The notes beneath the pieces are model-generated. The model saw only the letters and a list, made by a program, of their open reading frames with translations. It searched no databases and was not told the DNA's origin. 64,000 bases of DNA, taken from NCBI GenBank assembly GCA_022577435.1, contig JAKOON010000002.1:12930184-12994183 (forward strand), given 5' to 3'. Each line of letters starts with the position of its first letter. Position 1 is the first letter of the stretch. The translations under genes were made by a program, and so were the position numbers. Below are positions 1 through 13,276 of this stretch, piece after piece. This DNA comes from Embiotoca jacksoni (taxonomy: Eukaryota > Chordata > Actinopteri > Embiotocidae).

Positions 1-2049
1 CACTGGTGATGAAGATGTCTATGCAGCAGTTTTTATACTGGGAGACAAACGGTATCAGTAAAATAATGCGCATTCATTGTTTAGTGTGTTTGCATTTTTC
101 TGCTGCAGTTGAGCCATCCTGCATCTCTCTCTTTTAATGTTATTGTGTTTCCTCCTCCTTAATTTCCTGCTTTGTCTGTTTGTGTTCATTCTGCCGCAAG
201 CCTGCATATACCCTACACACACCTCCCATCAGCCCCTTGAGCTCCACATGAAACATCACAGCGCTGCTTTGCAGCCAGGCAGTGCCTGCTGCTTTGGAGT
301 CCGAGCAGCAGGCTGACAGTCAGAAAAGCCTTACAAGGCTATTCTCAGCTGCTGCTGTTGTTACTGCTGATGACCCACTAGACCTGTTCTGTGGTATACT
401 GATGTGGTTCGATATGCAGCGTGGGCCGTGTAGGAGTCACAACACTTGTTTAAACACTCACTCGCTGTGGCTCGCTGGAACTCACCCTGCATGCTGAATT
501 TAGCTCTCGAGCTCCGTCTTTTACTTCCTTGACTGTGTTCCTGCTGCATTGCATTTTTTTTTTTTTTAGTCCTGATTACATTCATTATTGCTATATTATT
601 TCACTTTGTCTTTTTGTTTTCTGGCGCGTTGTGCATTACTTTCTGCTTAGACTGTATTTGTTCTGTACTTGTTGTCCTTTTTCCACCTCCCTCTGCAGTT
701 CTTTTTTGTCTTGATTAACATATAATGAAGATTCATTATAATGTTCATACAAGGGTGTAACAATATATTTGCATCCCAAATTTCTTTCATCATCTGCTTT
801 GTGTTTTTTCCCAAAGTCGCATTTGTTTCTCCCATTTCTCCACTAAGGCTGTCAAAAATATGATTTCTTAAAAAGCCCCATGGGAGGGATAAATAATTGT
901 TTAGTTTATGTGTCTTTTTAGTCTACAAAAGGCTCTACTGAGATTGATATTGCCACCAGAGCCCCAAGCCATTCGTTGCCTAAAACCACGCTGGAGGGGA
1001 ATACAGGTCGAAGGCAGAACAGATTAAATGAGCCAGGAGTCATTGGAGCCCCAAGGGCATCGCATTTTGCCCCAATTAATTGTGTTTGTCAGCGCGTGAA
1101 AGTCCAAGGTCCCCACTCCGGCAGTAAGATGAGAGTACAGAAAGGTCTTGTACGGCTCACTCGAGCCATCCCCTTCCTGACTACTTCACTCTTTTTTCTG
1201 GTCCTGAGGTGTCTCAGCAGCTCCGCGTAGCTTTGATACTGGTGAGATTGAGCTAGTTTAAGTTTGCACCACTTGCTGATTTACCGGCTAATTTGAAACA
1301 AACTCTAATGGTCTCAGTAAGTTGATTACATTTCAGCCAATTATGGGTGTTTTGGAACAGGCTTGAGTGCTGTGTAATGGAACACAGCTTTTGGCTGCGA
1401 GGGACCTCTGGGGCTCTGGGTTATTGTGAATGTAATTGTGTGGAACTAAACAATGGAGCATCATCCACACAGACAGCCTGTGGGTAGCCTAGCACAGCCC
1501 TCACAGATGTGTTTGTGCATCTGTGTGTGTCTTTGTGCACATTTGGCAGTTTGTGTTTGCATGTATATGGAGCTGGTCTTTCAGAAAAATCTGTCTAAGG
1601 TTGGAAGCATGGGGGGAGTAGGTAAATTGTGTGCTCCTTTGCAGTCTGTTGGCTGAATGACAGAAGAAGTATCTGCCATGTTTTGGCTAAGGTTAATGTT
1701 TTGAATAGAATGAAGTGTAACATTTAATTTGGCTCTCATAAAGGTCAGTGCACACAGTTTGACTTCAGACCATAACGTGCTTTCAGCCATCTCTGCTGTG
1801 AGCCCATGGTCTTTTTTTGGAGGGGGCAGGGGAGCATTGGAGTAAAAAACAACTTGACGTTTGGTGAACTATCCATCCTGACATATTTAACATAATTCCT
1901 CCATCAGAGATGAGAGAGATGTGAGACAAAGCAAGTGTATATAAGAATGTTAATTGCAGATCCAAGGCAACTTTCATGCCCCTAGCCAAGTAGCAAAGAG
2001 GCTGACTTAGCTTGAGTATTTGGCCAAAGGCTGTTTCTATGCTCCAGGC

Positions 2050-2051
<2 letters not shown>

Positions 2052-2126
<75 letters not shown>
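2052..2126. repeat. (CA)n microsatellite
   Basis: About 37 uninterrupted CA units, with scattered CACA in the next 70 bases. Confidence 0.98.
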
Positions 2127-2127
<1 letters not shown>

Positions 2128-3248
2128 CTTTGCACATACTTCTGCCTTACATACAGTACATGCACACACATTTACACACACACAAACACAAGGGAGGAAG
2201 AGGAAATCTTTCTGCTGCATTCACATCATTTATACGACTAATATAGAAATGTGATAATGGTCATCCACAGTTAAACACGTATGAAGTCTTTGAAATGGAA
2301 AAGCTTTCAGCTCAAGTCCAAATGTTTACCGAGGAGTATGGAAATATCCATCTGTTCTTTTTCCATAACCCTGTTAGTTGATTGTTTTGAAGCTGGTGAC
2401 CAAATTTATAGGTTGCTCCACACATCAGTACAAACAGCGGTGGGGGTTTGATTCGCATGTGCAGCTACTGCAATTTCCTACATGGAGACAATAGCTTCAT
2501 CAAGATGGTAAGCTTAAACTTTCCCTGAAAGGCGGTTTATCTGTGTAAATAATAGTTTTGGCCATGAAGGGACTGCTTTGTCCTCTGTTATATAATAATA
2601 TATAAGTACATTTGTCTTATATTATTTTGCTTACTTGCTCCACTAAAACAGGATTTAAAATGAATATTTTTGCTCTTTGTTGACACCAATTATTTAGCAA
2701 AACACTCAGTAGGTGGAAAGTGAGAAATAATTCATTTGATCGGGGTCCCTTAAGGTTAGCTGAAAATCTCTTTAGAACGTCTCTCTTAAGGTTAACAAGA
2801 ACGGCCCTTAGCAATCGCTGCCAGGGATCGGAACAGTGTGCACACACGTAGAGTATAGAGTGGAGTTTATGTGCAGCTACTCAAAGGCTCCGTGCATCTC
2901 TCTGTTCTCTCCTCGCAGAGACACAAACATACAGCAGCAGCAGATTTGGTATGTTTTCCACCCACCATACATTTTGTCCTCAGACAGACAAGTTTCCAGA
3001 AGCAGACAGCTGCAATGTATATCTGAATTTGTCTGTCCAGAAATGTATTTCATGTGTGTGTCTGTGTGCACGCAGTCAGATCTTAGTGCTGTATATTCTT
3101 TCCCCAGCAGTGCTGAAATGTTTTGACAGAGCGATCGGCCTCAACATACACAGCTCTGTGGAAGGAATGTCAGGCCGTGAAAGTCTAACTATACTGACGC
3201 ACTTTGCGCATGTGTGACTCATTGAATCTGCAAATATGTATGTAAGTG

Positions 3249-3252
<4 letters not shown>

Positions 3253-3309
<57 letters not shown>
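3253..3309. repeat. (TG)n microsatellite
   Basis: About 28 pure TG units. Confidence 0.98.
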
Positions 3310-3311
<2 letters not shown>

Positions 3312-5190
3312 GGTTGTTTTTTTCAGTCGGTGCATTTTTCTCTACCACTGTGCATATGCTAACACAGTGAAACCAGTCCTGCTGCAAGCATTAACATCAC
3401 TAAAAATAACACGCTGTTTTCCCTCCCTGCTCTCCATATTAGTGTTGATGAGGGTTTCTGGATTGGTGCAAAAGAGGGTGTGAAGAACAGAGAGGATTTC
3501 TTGCCTGTATTGAACGTTTTGTTCTTGTTGTGAAAGCTGTTGTCTCCACAAAGGGTACAATACTTTCAGAGTAAAGATATTTTCCATTTTTATTCGTTTC
3601 TGAAGCCTAATCACGATGAGCTTACTTAGCCCACATATATTTGCATGTTTTATCCATTTGAACATGTATGCATCCTTCATAGATTCTTTAGTTGCTTTTG
3701 CTAAAGTTAAGCGACATCTGGAGACAAGGCTTTTGTGTGGATGGAGGAGGGGGGTGGGGGGAAGGGGCATTGGAGGTAAAGAGATGACAGGAAAAATGGA
3801 CAACACCAGATTTAAAGGAAAGAAACGGGTTCGTTTTAAGCTGGTCAAGGGGAGAGTGGGCTGGTAAGAGGGCAGAGATTGGCTGGCACACCAGCTGCTT
3901 GGGTGCAGAGACGGCAATGATGGGAACACGAGGCTCGAACGGCCAGCTGGAGAGGGCAGAGAGCAGAGCAGAGCGAGCGGCGGAGAAGACCAGGCTCACC
4001 GGCTGTCAGGCAATCTGCACAGCCTACAGGTGTGTAAGGATAAATGGAAATAATTGTGGGAGGACTTGAGCTGGCATGGGAGGGTACAAGACAGACATGG
4101 CTGAGGAAAGGAGAAGATGTTTGGTATGTGTACGCACGTCTCTGTCAACATCTGTTATATCTACATAGTTATTGCAACTATGAAAACACATGTTTTTATC
4201 CCCTCTGATAACATAGTCTTTCTGTAATGTATAAGCTTCCCTTCCTCTTCTTTGCTCGGTCCTCACTCCTGTATCAATTCTCAAACCTGATGCCAAAGTG
4301 TTCTCAAAATATATATACATTTGTAACCTGTGAGAAGTTTCAGATTGTATATGGTGATATATAGTACAAAAACACACCGGAGTGTGTCTGGCTTTCTAAG
4401 CGTGTGTGTTTGAATAGATGCCAAACAGGGATCCCAGCCAAAGAAGGAAGAGTTTAATACAGCGCACATCTTAAAGAGAGGGTGAGGGAGCAGCTCATGT
4501 GCCCACAGAGAGTGGCAGAGGTTAATGCAATCCCTTTAAGTGGACATAGAGCCAGTTAAGAGGCAATCAAGGCAGCCAGAGACTAAATAAGTTGTCTATT
4601 GAAGCCCATTGTGGATATAACCTCTTTTTATTTAGTCCATAATGGATTGACAAACATTCTGCAATACATTTTTTATAATCAAATATCTCATCCTCGATAG
4701 TTCTTGCAGTTTTAAATAATTATGAAAGCTTTGATGTTCAAGTATGCAATTTGTGTGGCTTGTCAAACTTTTTTTTAAAACCTCACTGATACAATTGCAA
4801 TGCACACATGTTTGCTGGTGAGTCTAGTTAGCCTGAAAGACATCATAGTGTTGTGGTATGTTATTTCCGATGCTTTGGGGTGCTGTGAAGAATGAGAAAA
4901 CCATGAACAAGTTAATTCTATCTCATGACTGCCTAGATTTGAGGTGAAGTTGTGCACATGTGTGGAAGGAAGTTCGAGATCAGTCAGAGGTTACATGCAG
5001 TACAACCTGATAGATTGGCTATGTACAGCATTAGAGATGGCTGTCTGATGGATTAGTATCAGTGGCATTAGCACTGATGTGTGATGGAAATGATTTGTGA
5101 TGCCTGGATTCCCCCATCTTCCATCCTTCTCAGCTGATCCCGTTACAGCACAGAGGCTTTAAATCATCATGTTCTGGCTAATGTATGTTT

Positions 5191-5192
<2 letters not shown>

Positions 5193-5229
<37 letters not shown>
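5193..5229. repeat. (TG)n microsatellite
   Basis: About 18 TG units. Confidence 0.97.
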
Positions 5230-5231
<2 letters not shown>

Positions 5232-7014
5232 TGTGCATGTGTGTAAAATACTGTTTGCATGTACACACAAAGGCCTGTATGCACATGTTTAATATTTTTA
5301 CATAATGCTTGAGTATATATAACGCTGCACAAATTCTGATCTCAAAGCTTATTTCTAGCAAAGACGGCATGTTTCCTTCCTCCTTCCTTCATCACCATGG
5401 TTACTAATTGGCTTATGGTTCATGTTAACAAGCTGTCCTTTTCATATTGGCCCATGCTCTAAGTGTGGAATACGTTGCTTGTTCAGTGCTATGGGTTAAT
5501 CCCTAGCAGTCCTAAAGGGAGTTGCTCTTTTTTCAGACACTCTTCCTTTGAAGGTTATTTTTACGTTTGACCTTGAGGGAAAACTGACCTTTGTGAAATT
5601 AACATTTAATAGTGCCTGCATGTAGCCTGCCCTCTTTCCTGCACTTTCACCCACCCACTGCTTGCTCGCTCTCTCTCAGACGCACACACACCACCAGATC
5701 AGTCAGGACACAATCAGACAGAATCAATACATGAAATGTAAGAGTAGCTCAGCTGAAACACTCTCTCCTCTCTCTCACTACATCAGAAGACCTCACCCGA
5801 TAGTCTAGACACTGTTTTGACAGGGTCCATATCAACAGCTCTTCGACTGTATCTACGTTATATTTTTTGGGGGGAAATAACTCATTACTCTATGCTTTGG
5901 ATGGCTAAATATCCAGTGAGTTTTATTTATGTATATTAATGTAGCATGAATCCTCAGCTGATGCTAGTTTTTTTTTTTCTTTCTATCTTGACATTGCTTT
6001 AGTTAAGTCCACAGTGAGCTGTAGCCACAGTTGCTGCTAAACAGATGCTGTAACACGAAACCAGTCCTCATTACATGTCAGGATACATGACCAGCTAATT
6101 CTCCCATCAGAACCTAACCTGGCAACCCAACACTCCACCCACACAACCTGACTGCGTGCTGCCGACGACAGTGCTGCAATGACCTGCATGGTCAAAGATG
6201 AAATAGCTGTGTACGATTCGCACATTAACCTACATCTCCATTCTGATTCGATAACAAGTGCAGGCCATTGAAGGGTAGAGTTTCAGTGTGGGATGAATTC
6301 TGCCTGCATATAGGCTTACAGGAGGAGCTGGGATGTAACTTGGCACGACACTAAAGGGCCAGCATTTCAGTTCAAATGTAGCAGAGGGGGGAAAATGCCA
6401 GGGATGAATTAGTGATGTGTTGGAAAGCTCCAGAAGAGTGGAGTTTGGGAACTGGTAGATAAATAATGCCTACCATAGCACAGTAAACAATATGTGCCAG
6501 TGGGTACATGTGTGTATAGGTGGCTGTACTCCAGGTGTGGGAGCACAGTATGTGCTGCGCTGTATGGTTTACACAGTACTTGTGAAAGTGTACAGCATAT
6601 ATTTACAGTGACACTCCACAGCCTTTTTCTTGCACCCACACAGCCAAACAAAAACACCTACATGCACACTTCCCCCACCTGTCTGCGCTGCCTTGTTTCG
6701 ACTCTTTTTCCTCTTGTGAGACATCTGCCCAGTTGGAGCATATACCCACATACAGGCAAATGCACACGCAGACATACACACAGGTGACAAATTCCAATAA
6801 AGCTCAGAGCAGTTTTCCACCGTGTCTGCACAGACTGTCTGACATTTGGTCTATGCTCTGGGGGCTTCTGCACATCCATTCCACCCCAGCAAAGAGGTCT
6901 GTCACTGGGCACTCTCCCTCCCACAGGTAGCCTCCCCGGAGCTCACCTGTTATCTCTCTGCCCCCTGTGCCTGAAGCTGTCCCGTGACTGCCCAGGGTGC
7001 TCCCTCTGTTGAAT

Positions 7015-7030
7015 CACACACACACACACG

Positions 7031-7092
<62 letters not shown>
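7015..7092. repeat. (CA)n microsatellite
   Basis: CA tract with two CG interruptions near its 5' end. Confidence 0.97.
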
Positions 7093-8728
7093 AAACACAC
7101 ATGCCAGTCTCGCCAGGCAGTGAAATAGGACAGGAGGCTGGGCTGGAGACACCTCTCTTGAGTCTCAGCGATGCCCTAGTTTCTCCTGCAGCCTACTTTC
7201 CTCCAGTAACGCTTGCATCTAGACAGCTACCTTCATCCAAAAACACTGATCCATGCTGACAGACTGAGTGTTGCTAACTCTCGCCACAGTTGGGGTAAAT
7301 CTTGCTACTTTTACGCACTTTTGATTCTTGCATTTTATATGCATAACAACATTTGAGCGAGCATACGCTACTTTCACTTTTAACATGCTTCCTTTTCATG
7401 GGTGGACATGTCAAGTTGGGAGGACATGTTGTTATCTCTGACACTCTGACCAGACAGCACATTGACCAGCCTAAAGCGGATTTAGAGGCACCAGCCTGCT
7501 CTAGTTAGCTGCATTGACTGCCTGTCCATCAGACTTGGTCATAGATCAGAAGAGTCGATGCTGCCGTTGTGCCAGACACTGATGAGAAGAGCCATGTTGA
7601 CCATGTTCACAGTCAATAAGTCAGACAGCGTAAAACAGTGTGTGATAAGCCCAGCCTGCTGCGAACCAATATTCTTGGCCAAAGATAAACAATCTGACAG
7701 AGACATCTTTGATTCAAGGCAGGATGAGCAGCAAATTGTGTGTATCAACTCCTGCTCTCCTCTGAATTTACTTTCCAGTGATGGAGTGAGATAGACCCTC
7801 GTTGGATATTCTTCAGCTGTGTGAAGTCAAATATATTTTTACCTTTGCAAAGACAAGTTTAGAGGACAAAAATTTAAAAAATACCTCTGAAGTTGTGGCT
7901 CTCAAAAACTAGTCAAGTATGAATTACACTGGAATCAAATTGGGTTGAATGCTGACCCCTGGAAGTTATATTAGCGCTTAAGGCTTAGCGCGCTGGCCCT
8001 GCGACCACAAATGTGTTTTGCTACCACTAATAGGTAATGTAGCCCCACTCTAATGTAACCTGCTGCTGATGTTAATGTAACCCTTTTAACCGCAGTGACA
8101 TGGTACTCTGTATGCTGCTCAGCATCGCGGTACTCACAAAGTCCCCATGACAACAGGCAACATCAAAGAACTGAGAATAGGAAGCTGGCTTTGGTATTGA
8201 AATGGAGGACAGATGAGGAGGTATTCTATGTTTTTTTGGGGGGGTAAGGCACTCCAAATCATTGAAGAATACTTGAGAAAATGTGAAAGAAGATTTCACT
8301 GTGAAATATAGACAGGGAAGAAGATGCCCCCTAAAGACCCTGTGTGAGAACAATTAACTTATTTCCTGTCCTCTAAATTACTGAATGTGTTTTAATTGAT
8401 TGGTGAGGCAACAGTTTAATCAGAAAAGTCAGCGAGCTCCAGGATGTGTAGCATGGAAAATGGTTTTACCTGTGGAGCACTGGTACAAACAGTGGACCAG
8501 AGCTTAATTAATTTCCAGCTCCTTTAGGGAATAAGTTCAATTGTTCAATACTTTAGTCAAGTCAATCATTCTAGACCTGCTGCCCCACCAGGGCCTCTGA
8601 GAGGGTTTCTTATATTCGATTTGTTGGCACATTTAGCTACTTATTGACGTGCTGACATTGAATTAGGTTGTACGAATCTGACATTAGCTTTTGGGTGGTG
8701 GGCTGAGCCAGAGAAATAAAACAAATTA

Positions 8729-8847
8729 AAACTGCAAGCAGTGATATGCGGGCCCTCACACGCTGCACGTCGGGGATCCAGAGGGTCAGGGCCGCCGGCT
8801 CCCCGCCGTGCAGCATGCGAGGGACCGCATATTCCCGCTTGCAGTTT
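8729..8847. repeat. 119-bp imperfect palindrome (hairpin)
   Basis: The outer 11 bases AAACTGCAAGC (8729-8739) pair perfectly with GCTTGCAGTTT (8837-8847). Inner segments also pair (ATATGCGGGCCCTC with GAGGGACCGCATAT; GCTGCACGTCGGGGA with TCCCCGCCGTGCAGC). A diverged copy of its right half lies at about 10225-10297. Confidence 0.85.
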
Positions 8848-9329
8848 AAATTTTTTTTCTTGATCTCGTTCCTTATTCTTCTTAAAAAATTAATTGGCTT
8901 TTTTTGGCAGCTTTAACATGTTCAAAAACTAATGAAAGTTAGTGCCTGACACATGTGCAAAGTTTTGTGAGGTTTGGAGCATCATTTGACCTTAAACATC
9001 AACTTCATGTGTCACGGCGAAACATCAAACTTAGCCGCATCGCCCTGGATCCAAAAATGCATTTTTTTTTTGAACGACACTGGAATATTTTGGAATATTT
9101 TGGATGACATACTTTGGATATTTTGGATGACTTTTTTTTTTTTTTATCACTTTTTAGTGTATGACCTTTTTCTGAACTGACATGCTACCTCAAGTTACTT
9201 CTCACTGTGAGGCAACTGCTCTAACCAGTGCACCACTGTCATACTATAGCATACTATAGGCAGTCTGGTTAACTCCCATCCATCTATTATATAAATATAT
9301 ATATATTTATATATACCCGCTTAATCCTG

Positions 9330-9620
9330 AACAGGGTCACGGGGGGGCTGGAGCCTATCCCAGCTCACATTGGGCGAGGGCAGGGTACACCCTGGACAGG
9401 TTGCCAGTCTATCACAGGGCCACATAGAGACAGATGGAAACAAAGACCATTCACGCTCTCATTCACATGCATGTCTTTGGATGGTGGGAGGAAGCCGGAG
9501 TACCTGGAGAGAAACCATGCAGGCACAGGGAGAACATGCAAACTCCGCACAGCAGGTGGTGCTAACCACTGCACCACCTGCTGACAAATATAGATACACC
9601 CAAAACAAACACCCAAACAC
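9330..9620. repeat. widespread fish interspersed repeat, copy 1
   Basis: Carries the phrases CAGGTTGCCAGTCTATCACA, CATGCATGTCTTTGGATGGT and GGGAGAACATGCAAACTCC. They are shared with 16955-17235 and familiar from many fish genomes. Non-coding. Confidence 0.75.
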
Positions 9621-10321
9621 ATGCCACTGTGGTGAATTTAGAAATTTGTATTTCCCTTTCATGCTTTTAATACAAATCCATGTATTCACTCTACATGTTT
9701 TGGCGGCTTTAACATCTTCAAAAACTCATGAAAGTTGGTGCCTGATGCATGTGCAAAGTTTCGTGAGGTTTGGAGCATCGTTTGACCTTAAACATCAACT
9801 TCCTGTGTCACGGCAAAACATCAAACTTAGCCGCATTGCCCTGGCTGTACTAAATACTATATACTATATACAAAAATTTATTTTGGATCACTTTTTGGAT
9901 GACATGCTATAGAATTACTTTTCTTTGAATATTTTGGACGACATACTTTGGATATTTTGGATGACTTTTTTATCCCTTTTTGGAGTATGACCTTTTTCTG
10001 AACTGACATGCATGCCTCAAGTTACTTCTCACTGTGAGGCAACTGGTTAGAGAACCAGTGCACCACTGTCATACTATGGCATGTTGTCAAAAATATCATT
10101 GCAGACCCCCTTGAAAACACATATATCTACTATCCAAAGAATGTCTGCTGCAATTTTGGTCACATTTGAGTGAATATTTATGGGCGGTGGAGTTATAGGT
10201 TGCCCTCGCACAGTCCACGTTGAGGAGCCGGCGGGTCGGGGCCCCTGGATCCCCGATGTGCAGCGCGCAAGAGACCGCATATCCCCGCTTGCAGTTTTAA
10301 TTTTTATCTCGATTCCTGTCT

Positions 10322-11210
10322 CCAGCAGGGGGCGCTACGACTATGAGCGAATATTACCATACAGGTGTCTACATGGCGGCACTGTTATCAAAGATGTAAT
10401 ATTTGAGGAAGATCAGAATTTGTACATAAAAGTTACAGCAACTTGTAGTTTCATGGCGAGACGCTCAAAATGGCCGCCACACCACGTGCACACCGTTGGA
10501 TGAAAACAAATTCATGATGCCAAGAGACTTTTTTGTACATCTCGGTGTGATACACATGTCCAACAAATTTGGTGCATGTAGGTGAAACTAGGTGCCGGGG
10601 CTGCAGTTTAGGGGGCGCTAACGAGCCATTTGGCCACGCCCACTCGCAAAACACATCAGATGTATCGTCTCACCACGCCGGATGTATGTGCTACGTCTCA
10701 TTAAGGGTTTCAAGCATCCTTTGACCTTAAACATCAACTTTCTGTGTCACGGTGACACATCAAACTTTGTCGCATCGCCACGGCGATGCCCTTTGACCCG
10801 ACTTTAGGTTCATGTGATCAACCAGCTCGACGTAGCATGTGAAAGCATGAAAAGTGTAATTTCCAGTTGCCACCAGGGGGCGCTATGACTATCAGTGAAT
10901 ATAACCATACAGGTGTCTTCAGGGCCGGACTGTTGTCACACATGTAACGTTTGGAGAAGGTCGGTCCATGTACATAAGATTTAGAGCAACCTGTAGTTTC
11001 ATGGCGAGACTCTCAAAAATGGCGACTAAATTCGAAATGGCGGACTTCCTGTCGAGTTCACGTAATGGTGCGATGTAACTTTTTTGTACGTCTAGGTGTG
11101 ATACACGTGTCGACCGAATTTCGTGCATGTAGGTAAATGTAGCCACAGGGACATCTCTTTAGGGGGCGCTAGCGAACCATTTGGCCACGCCCACTCACGA
11201 CTCCACTAGA
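10322..11210. repeat. two-copy tandem duplication, about 550-bp unit
   Basis: CCAGCAGGGGGCGCT at 10322 recurs as CCACCAGGGGGCGCT at 10870. CATACAGGTGTCT, TGTAGTTTCATGGCGAGAC, TAGGGGGCGCTA and CATTTGGCCACGCCCACTC recur at the same offset of 548-551 bases. Confidence 0.85.
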
Positions 11211-12472
11211 ATACGAAATTTTTCGCCGGGAGAGATGCGTGTACCAACTTTCATGAGTTTTTGAATATGATAAAGCCGCCAAAAAATGCAGTTCTTTGCG
11301 GAGAAAAATAAGGAACGAAAAGAATAATAATTCCTTGGATAACAATAGGGCTTTCGCACCTTCTGTGCTCGGGCCCTAATAATTATATCACCACTGAGAA
11401 CTATTCTATTGTATTGAAGTCACATGTAGTAGCAACACCCTCTGACAGTAAATACTGTATATGTAGGGGACTGCAGACACACACACAAAACCACATACAT
11501 GTGAATACAAACACAAACAAACCCACTCACAAACGCACAAAATATTCATGCACATTGCTTCACAAGCACACATCCAAACACACAAACACACACGTTCAGG
11601 CTCTGCGACAAGAGGAAATGGCCTGCCCGAGTTAAACAAGTGCATTCACTGTGACCTGAACAGGAGGCAGACTAGATCCGCCGTCCTGAAATGTGCTTTA
11701 CTATTCTCTCTGCCCTTTTTCTATCAATTTATCTCTCCTCCCTCTGTCTCATTTGGTGTTTGTCTGTGTCGGGGTCACCCTCGAGTCCCACCCTCCCTTT
11801 TGTTTCCTCCTCACTGCACTCTCTTTTTCCATATTTGCATTTCCCTCCCTTCGCTTCCTTTTAATGTATTTTTTTTATCTGCACTTTCTGTTCCCTCTTC
11901 TCTCTGATCCCTTTGTGAAATCTGTACTGGGACCAGCCAGCCGGCCACCTTGCTGCTGTGACCGTGGGCTCTCTGCGGAGTGGAGATGACCCCTGAACTC
12001 CCGGGCCCTGACCTTTCTCTGTTTTTAGCTCCAGCCTTGTGTACCCGTACAGTGTCGCTTCTTTTCATCTCTGAACATCAGCAGGGTTAAAGAACAGGGA
12101 GGGCTTGGAAGTGCTTGAGTGAACTGGGAATAAACGGTAAACAAAAACATCTAATAGAAGCAAGTAAGATTGATTTCCGTTCGATCAACAAAGACCAGAG
12201 TAGAATTATAACACTTTAAAATAGTGTTGTATTCTATAGAAATACTCTTCAGGTAAGGTGGACCTGCCTCTTATACATAAAGTATTTATTTTAGTACATA
12301 CATAAATATACCAGAACAGCTTTCACTGAGCTTTAAAGTAAAATATACTAAGAGTAAGTGTGTTAAGTAAACAACCTGAAATCGAAATTGTATGGATTGA
12401 TTTTTCATTCAGTTTCATAATTATTGTGAGGATGCAGTACCCGTATGACCTCTTTTACTTTGACAATCTCTC

Positions 12473-12521
12473 TCACTCACTCACTTACTCACTCACTCAC
12501 TCACTCACTCACTCACTCACT
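12473..12521. repeat. (CACT)n microsatellite
   Basis: About 12 CACT units with one CTTA variant. Confidence 0.97.
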
Positions 12522-13246
12522 AATATGGTTTCCATGACAATGTCAACATGCTGATTTTTAGCACATGAAGCTTCACATGCTCACCATCTTAGAATTGCGT
12601 GTTCGAGTATGCGTTTTTGCACATTAACACAAAGTACAGCTGAGACTGGTAGGAATGTAATTTAGTACATAGGTGTTGTCATGATCTAGCATCAGATCTA
12701 TTGTTGGGACTGCAAAGCTCTGGTAGAGTTTGTAATTGCTGTGTTGCTCCATTTTGCCCTCTCCCCACCTCTTTCCTTAAATTGCTGACTGTGTCACACA
12801 CTATCAGACACATATAACTCTAGAGTCGTGCAGGCTGCCGTGCTGACCCCAAGAGTTTGATCACCAAGAGAAAGATTGGCCAGTTATATGCTTAAGTTCC
12901 ATTTTGTTTGCTGTCTTGCATCGAATGAAAGAGATCAATCCCAGAATTCAAACATTTCTCCAGAATTTCACGTTTCAACCGAGCGTAGTTAGTTCTCATT
13001 TGAAGCTTAATTGAACCACATATCAGTGTAATGGTGCCCCAGCTCCTCAACCTCTCTCCTCCTTACCTTTCTTCTGTCACACTGACACACTGTTCAGTGT
13101 ACCCAAGCTCACACAGATAGATGGGTTTCTTTTTCAATTATCAACATACATTACTGGCTTTATTCAGACAGCCACTCATATCAGCACTCTGAGGCTTTAA
13201 AATATTTTAACGCTTGTAGAGATATGCATATTACCATGAGTGTAAC

Positions 13247-13276
13247 CCCCCCCCCCACACACACACACACACACAC
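13247..13276. repeat. C-run followed by short (CA)n
   Basis: A run of C bases joins about ten CA units. Confidence 0.9.

Larger units (their letters stand above)
8716..11383. mobile_element. composite non-autonomous DNA-transposon-like block
   Basis: The right end (11343-11383) reads AATAGGGCTTTCGCACC then GCTCGGGCCCTAAT. Its reverse complement reappears at 20377 (AAGGGCCCGAGCACC, GCGAAAGCCCTATTG). Inside are a 119-bp hairpin (8729-8847) and two copies of a segment beginning CAGCTTTAACAT/CGGCTTTAACAT (8909 and 9701) that each run on to TTGACCTTAAACATCAACTT and ACTTCTCACTGTGAGGCAAC. A common fish repeat lies between those copies (about 9330-9620), and there is a ~550-bp tandem duplication (10322-11210). 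No transposase frame is present. The family name is not known to me; I have seen such ends as abundant interspersed repeats in fish. The left boundary is approximate. Confidence 0.7.

Noticed and set aside
2012..2254. Open frames of Thr-His or Cys-Val repeats at CA/TG tracts (also near 3253, 7050, 26200, 30860 and 44440)
   Set aside because: These are translations of microsatellites with no flanking domain or splice context.
3342..3929. 195-codon open frame on the - strand
   Set aside because: Low-complexity Ser/Pro/Leu content, no recognisable domain and no splice context. Chance open frames of this size occur in intron sequence.
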